Assembly: GCA_003510345.1 (NCBI GenBank) | Contig: DOMW01000081.1 | Coordinates: 1 to 7,333 of the forward strand | Reading direction: 5' to 3' | Source: Clostridiales bacterium | GTDB taxonomy: Bacteria > Bacillota > Clostridia > Christensenellales > Christensenellaceae | DNA length: 7,333 nucleotides | In this document: one piece after another, positions 6,082-7,333 of the stretch | How the letters are laid out: each line of letters begins with the position of its first letter | How positions within the stretch are numbered: position 1 is the first letter of the stretch | Position numbers and translations under genes: made by a program | The notes under the pieces: generated by a model | Seen by the model: the letters and a program-made list of their open reading frames with translations, nothing else | Databases searched by the model: none | What the model was told of the DNA's origin: nothing

Positions 6082-6110
6082 TTGCTATCGCAGAAAAACT
6101 GTGATAAAAT
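6082..6110 (+). promoter_or_regulatory. rplS promoter
   Basis: TTGCTA (6082-6087), a 17-base spacer and TAAAAT (6105-6110) with TG one base upstream of the -10 box. Predicted start near 6117, giving a leader of about 100 bases. It shows that rplS is transcribed on its own here rather than only from an upstream trmD/rpsP operon. Confidence 0.7.
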
Positions 6111-6116
6111 CAACTT

Positions 6117-6217
6117 TGTTCGCGAATCCGGTTTCGGGTTTGACAGAAAAAAGAAGTAGGACGGTCCGCTGCCTTGAGCTTGGTAAGAACGTCTGTAGCC
6201 GAAGGAGGGCTCAAAAA
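6117..6217 (+). promoter_or_regulatory. Structured 5' leader of rplS, possible L19 autoregulation
   Basis: Two stems can be drawn. The first, 6123-6130 with 6135-6142, is eight pairs with a GTTT loop. The second, TTGAGC (6174-6179) with GCTCAA (6209-6214), closes a loop that ends in the ribosome binding site GGAGG (6204-6208), so the site touches the stem. CCTT (6172-6175) could alternatively pair with AAGG (6202-6205), hiding the site. L19 leaders that bind L19 have been proposed in Firmicutes; I cannot tell from memory whether this one fits that family. Confidence 0.4.
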
Positions 6218-6559
6218 ATGAATGATATGATCAAAGCGATCGAAGCGCAGCAACTGAAAACCGACCTGCCCACGCTTAAGATAGGCGATACGGTGAAAGT
6301 AAACGTGAAGGTTGTGGAAGGCAGCAGGGAAAGAATACAGGTGTTTGAAGGATACCTGATCGCACAGAGGGGCGGCGGTATTTCCGAAACAATCACGGTG
6401 CGCCGCGTATCTTATGGCATCGGCGTGGAGAGGACGTTTCCCATCCACTCGCCGCGTATCGATTCGATTCAGGTGGTGCGCCACGGCAAGGTGCGCCGGG
6501 CAAAGCTCTACTATCTGCGCGACAGGGTGGGCAAAGCCGCCAAGATCAGAGAGAAATAA
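6218..6559 (+). CDS. rplS: 50S ribosomal protein L19
   Basis: 113 residues, against about 115 in B. subtilis and E. coli, so full length. L19 sits at the interface of the two ribosomal subunits. Recognisable family segments are GDTVKVNVKVVEG (23-35), RIQVFEGYLIA, the RGGGISETITVRRVSYGIGVER block and FPIHSPRIDSIQVVRHGKVRRAKLYYLRDR near the C-terminus. The protein is highly basic, as expected. The ATG at 6218 has AAGGAGG with a nine-base gap and gives the conserved length; an in-frame extension to 5978 runs through the promoter and is not real. rplS normally follows trmD/rimM in Firmicutes; here a tRNA and its divergent promoter take that place. rbgA follows after a terminator. Confidence 0.98.
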   Translation: MNDMIKAIEAQQLKTDLPTLKIGDTVKVNVKVVEGSRERIQVFEGYLIAQRGGGISETITVRRVSYGIGVERTFPIHSPRIDSIQVVRHGKVRRAKLYYLRDRVGKAAKIREK

Positions 6560-6570
6560 CAACAACAATG

Positions 6571-6608
6571 AATATCCGGTGCGCCGTGTGGCTGCCGGGT
6601 ATTTTTTT
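6571..6608 (+). terminator. Intrinsic terminator after rplS
   Basis: ATATCCGG (6572-6579) pairs with CCGGGTAT (6595-6602) with one G-U. A GCC/GGC mini-stem sits within the loop, and seven Ts follow (6602-6608). It starts 11 bases past the rplS stop codon. Confidence 0.85.
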
Positions 6609-6623
6609 GCGTGAGTACTCCCC

Positions 6624-6652
6624 TTTACGATAACGCTGTTTTTAGATATACT
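6624..6652 (+). promoter_or_regulatory. rbgA promoter
   Basis: TTTACG (6624-6629), a 17-base spacer and TATACT (6647-6652). Start of transcription would be near 6659, only about 13 bases before the ATG, so the leader is little more than the ribosome binding site. Confidence 0.6.
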
Positions 6653-6671
6653 GAAAGAAAAGGAGGGCGGC

Positions 6672-7333
6672 ATGGACATCCAATGGTACCCCGGCCATAT
6701 GACAAAGGCGCGGCGGCAGCTTGCGCAAAAATTGAAAATGATAGACATCGTGATAGAGGTACTGGACGCGCGCGCGCCCGCAAGCTCGGTGAACCCGGAT
6801 TTTGACGACCTGCTTGCAAGCAAAAACAGGTTTTATGTGCTGAATAAAGCCGACCTGGCGGATGAAGCCGTTACAAAAAAGTGGGTCGGTTATTACAAAG
6901 AACGCGGCATACCGGCGCTTTCCTTTTCGGTGAAGGGCAGCACCGGCCCGCTCAAAAAAAGTATTATGGAAAACGCGCGGGGTTTGCTGCAAAAGTATAA
7001 GGATAAAGGGATGCGCCGCACGCTGCGCGCGCTTGTCGTGGGTATTCCGAATGTAGGTAAATCCGCCATATTAAACCGCCTCGCGGGTTCCCGCAAGATG
7101 AAGGAAGGCAACAAGCCGGGAGTGACAAAGGCGTTGCAATGGGCAAAGATCGACGAATACCTTGAGATCATGGATTCGCCCGGGCTGCTGTGGCCAAAAT
7201 TCAAAGACGAGCGGACGGGCGCTGTGGTGGCGCTGATCGGCAGCGTAAAGCTCGATATACTGGACGAGGAAGCGCTGGCGTTTTATCTGGTGGGCCTGCT
7301 GAAAAAGTCCGCGCCGGACATGCTGTGCAAGCG
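6672..7333 (+). CDS. rbgA: Ribosome biogenesis GTPase RbgA/YlqF (C-terminus beyond window)
   Basis: Circularly permuted GTPase needed for a late step of 50S assembly in B. subtilis (incorporation of L16 and neighbours). 220 codons plus two bases are visible of about 280. The N-terminus MDIQWYPGHMTKARRQL carries H9 of the PGHM motif, implicated in catalysis in this family. The G motifs come in permuted order: G4 NKAD (58-61), G1 GIPNVGKS (124-131), G2 threonine T152 in PGVTK, and G3 DSPG (168-171), followed by the family's LLWPKF. V125-type hydrophobic residues replace the usual catalytic Gln, as in all HAS-GTPases. The ATG has AGGAGG five bases upstream. Both this gene and rplS serve the large subunit. 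A terminator and a separate promoter lie between them, suggesting independent control. The missing end is the RNA-binding C-terminal domain. Confidence 0.96.
   Translation, partial: MDIQWYPGHMTKARRQLAQKLKMIDIVIEVLDARAPASSVNPDFDDLLASKNRFYVLNKADLADEAVTKKWVGYYKERGIPALSFSVKGSTGPLKKSIMENARGLLQKYKDKGMRRTLRALVVGIPNVGKSAILNRLAGSRKMKEGNKPGVTKALQWAKIDEYLEIMDSPGLLWPKFKDERTGAVVALIGSVKLDILDEEALAFYLVGLLKKSAPDMLCK

Noticed and set aside
5978..6217. In-frame upstream extension of rplS
   Set aside because: It would cross the rplS promoter, and L19 is full length from 6218 with a strong ribosome binding site.
6110..6823. A 237-codon minus-strand open frame across rplS and the start of rbgA
   Set aside because: It is antisense to two conserved genes, a terminator and a promoter.
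7065..7067. Alanine after the RbgA P-loop (GKSA where GKST is usual)
   Set aside because: The metal-binding Ser131 is intact, and other active GTPases such as Ras carry Ala at this place. This is variation rather than a defect.

Overview
The window looks like a chromosomal segment of an anaerobic Firmicute of the class Clostridia, possibly Christensenella-like. I infer this from the polA-coaE order, the rplS-rbgA pair, a proofreading-dead DNA polymerase I, AGGAGG-type ribosome binding sites and sigma-A-type promoters with 17-base spacers. The assignment below class level is a guess from gene style and mixed, moderately GC-rich composition. No sequence search was run.

Layout. Positions 1-2729 (minus strand) hold polA followed by the start of coaE, overlapped by an ATGA junction and cut by the left edge. 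A 186-base divergent intergenic region (2730-2915) carries back-to-back promoters for polA (minus) and for a comM/yifB-family AAA ATPase gene (plus, 2916-4457). From about 4458 to 5905 the DNA is visibly more AT-rich and looks accessory. It holds an orphan small putative lipoprotein gene (4524-5048, minus), a gene-poor stretch with several hairpins, and an S23-type four-helix-bundle protein gene (5386-5745, minus) with its own terminator. It also holds a folded, inverted-repeat-rich intergenic element (5771-5907) that runs directly into the CCA end of a tRNA-Arg(UCU) gene (5906-5981, minus). To the right the core genome resumes: a very good tRNA promoter, then on the plus strand rplS (ribosomal protein L19) with its own promoter and a structured leader, an intrinsic terminator, and the first 220 codons of rbgA (50S-assembly GTPase) with its own promoter.

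How the parts relate. polA and coaE are probably translationally coupled but functionally unrelated (DNA repair and coenzyme A synthesis). rplS and rbgA are both linked to the large ribosomal subunit, yet here they are separated by a terminator and a second promoter. The comM-like gene stands alone, without the dprA/topA neighbours often seen in Clostridia. The four-helix-bundle gene, the repeat element and the tRNA end form the most unusual stretch. I see no complete defence system, retroelement, CRISPR array or insertion sequence, and nothing I would call a demonstrated new system.
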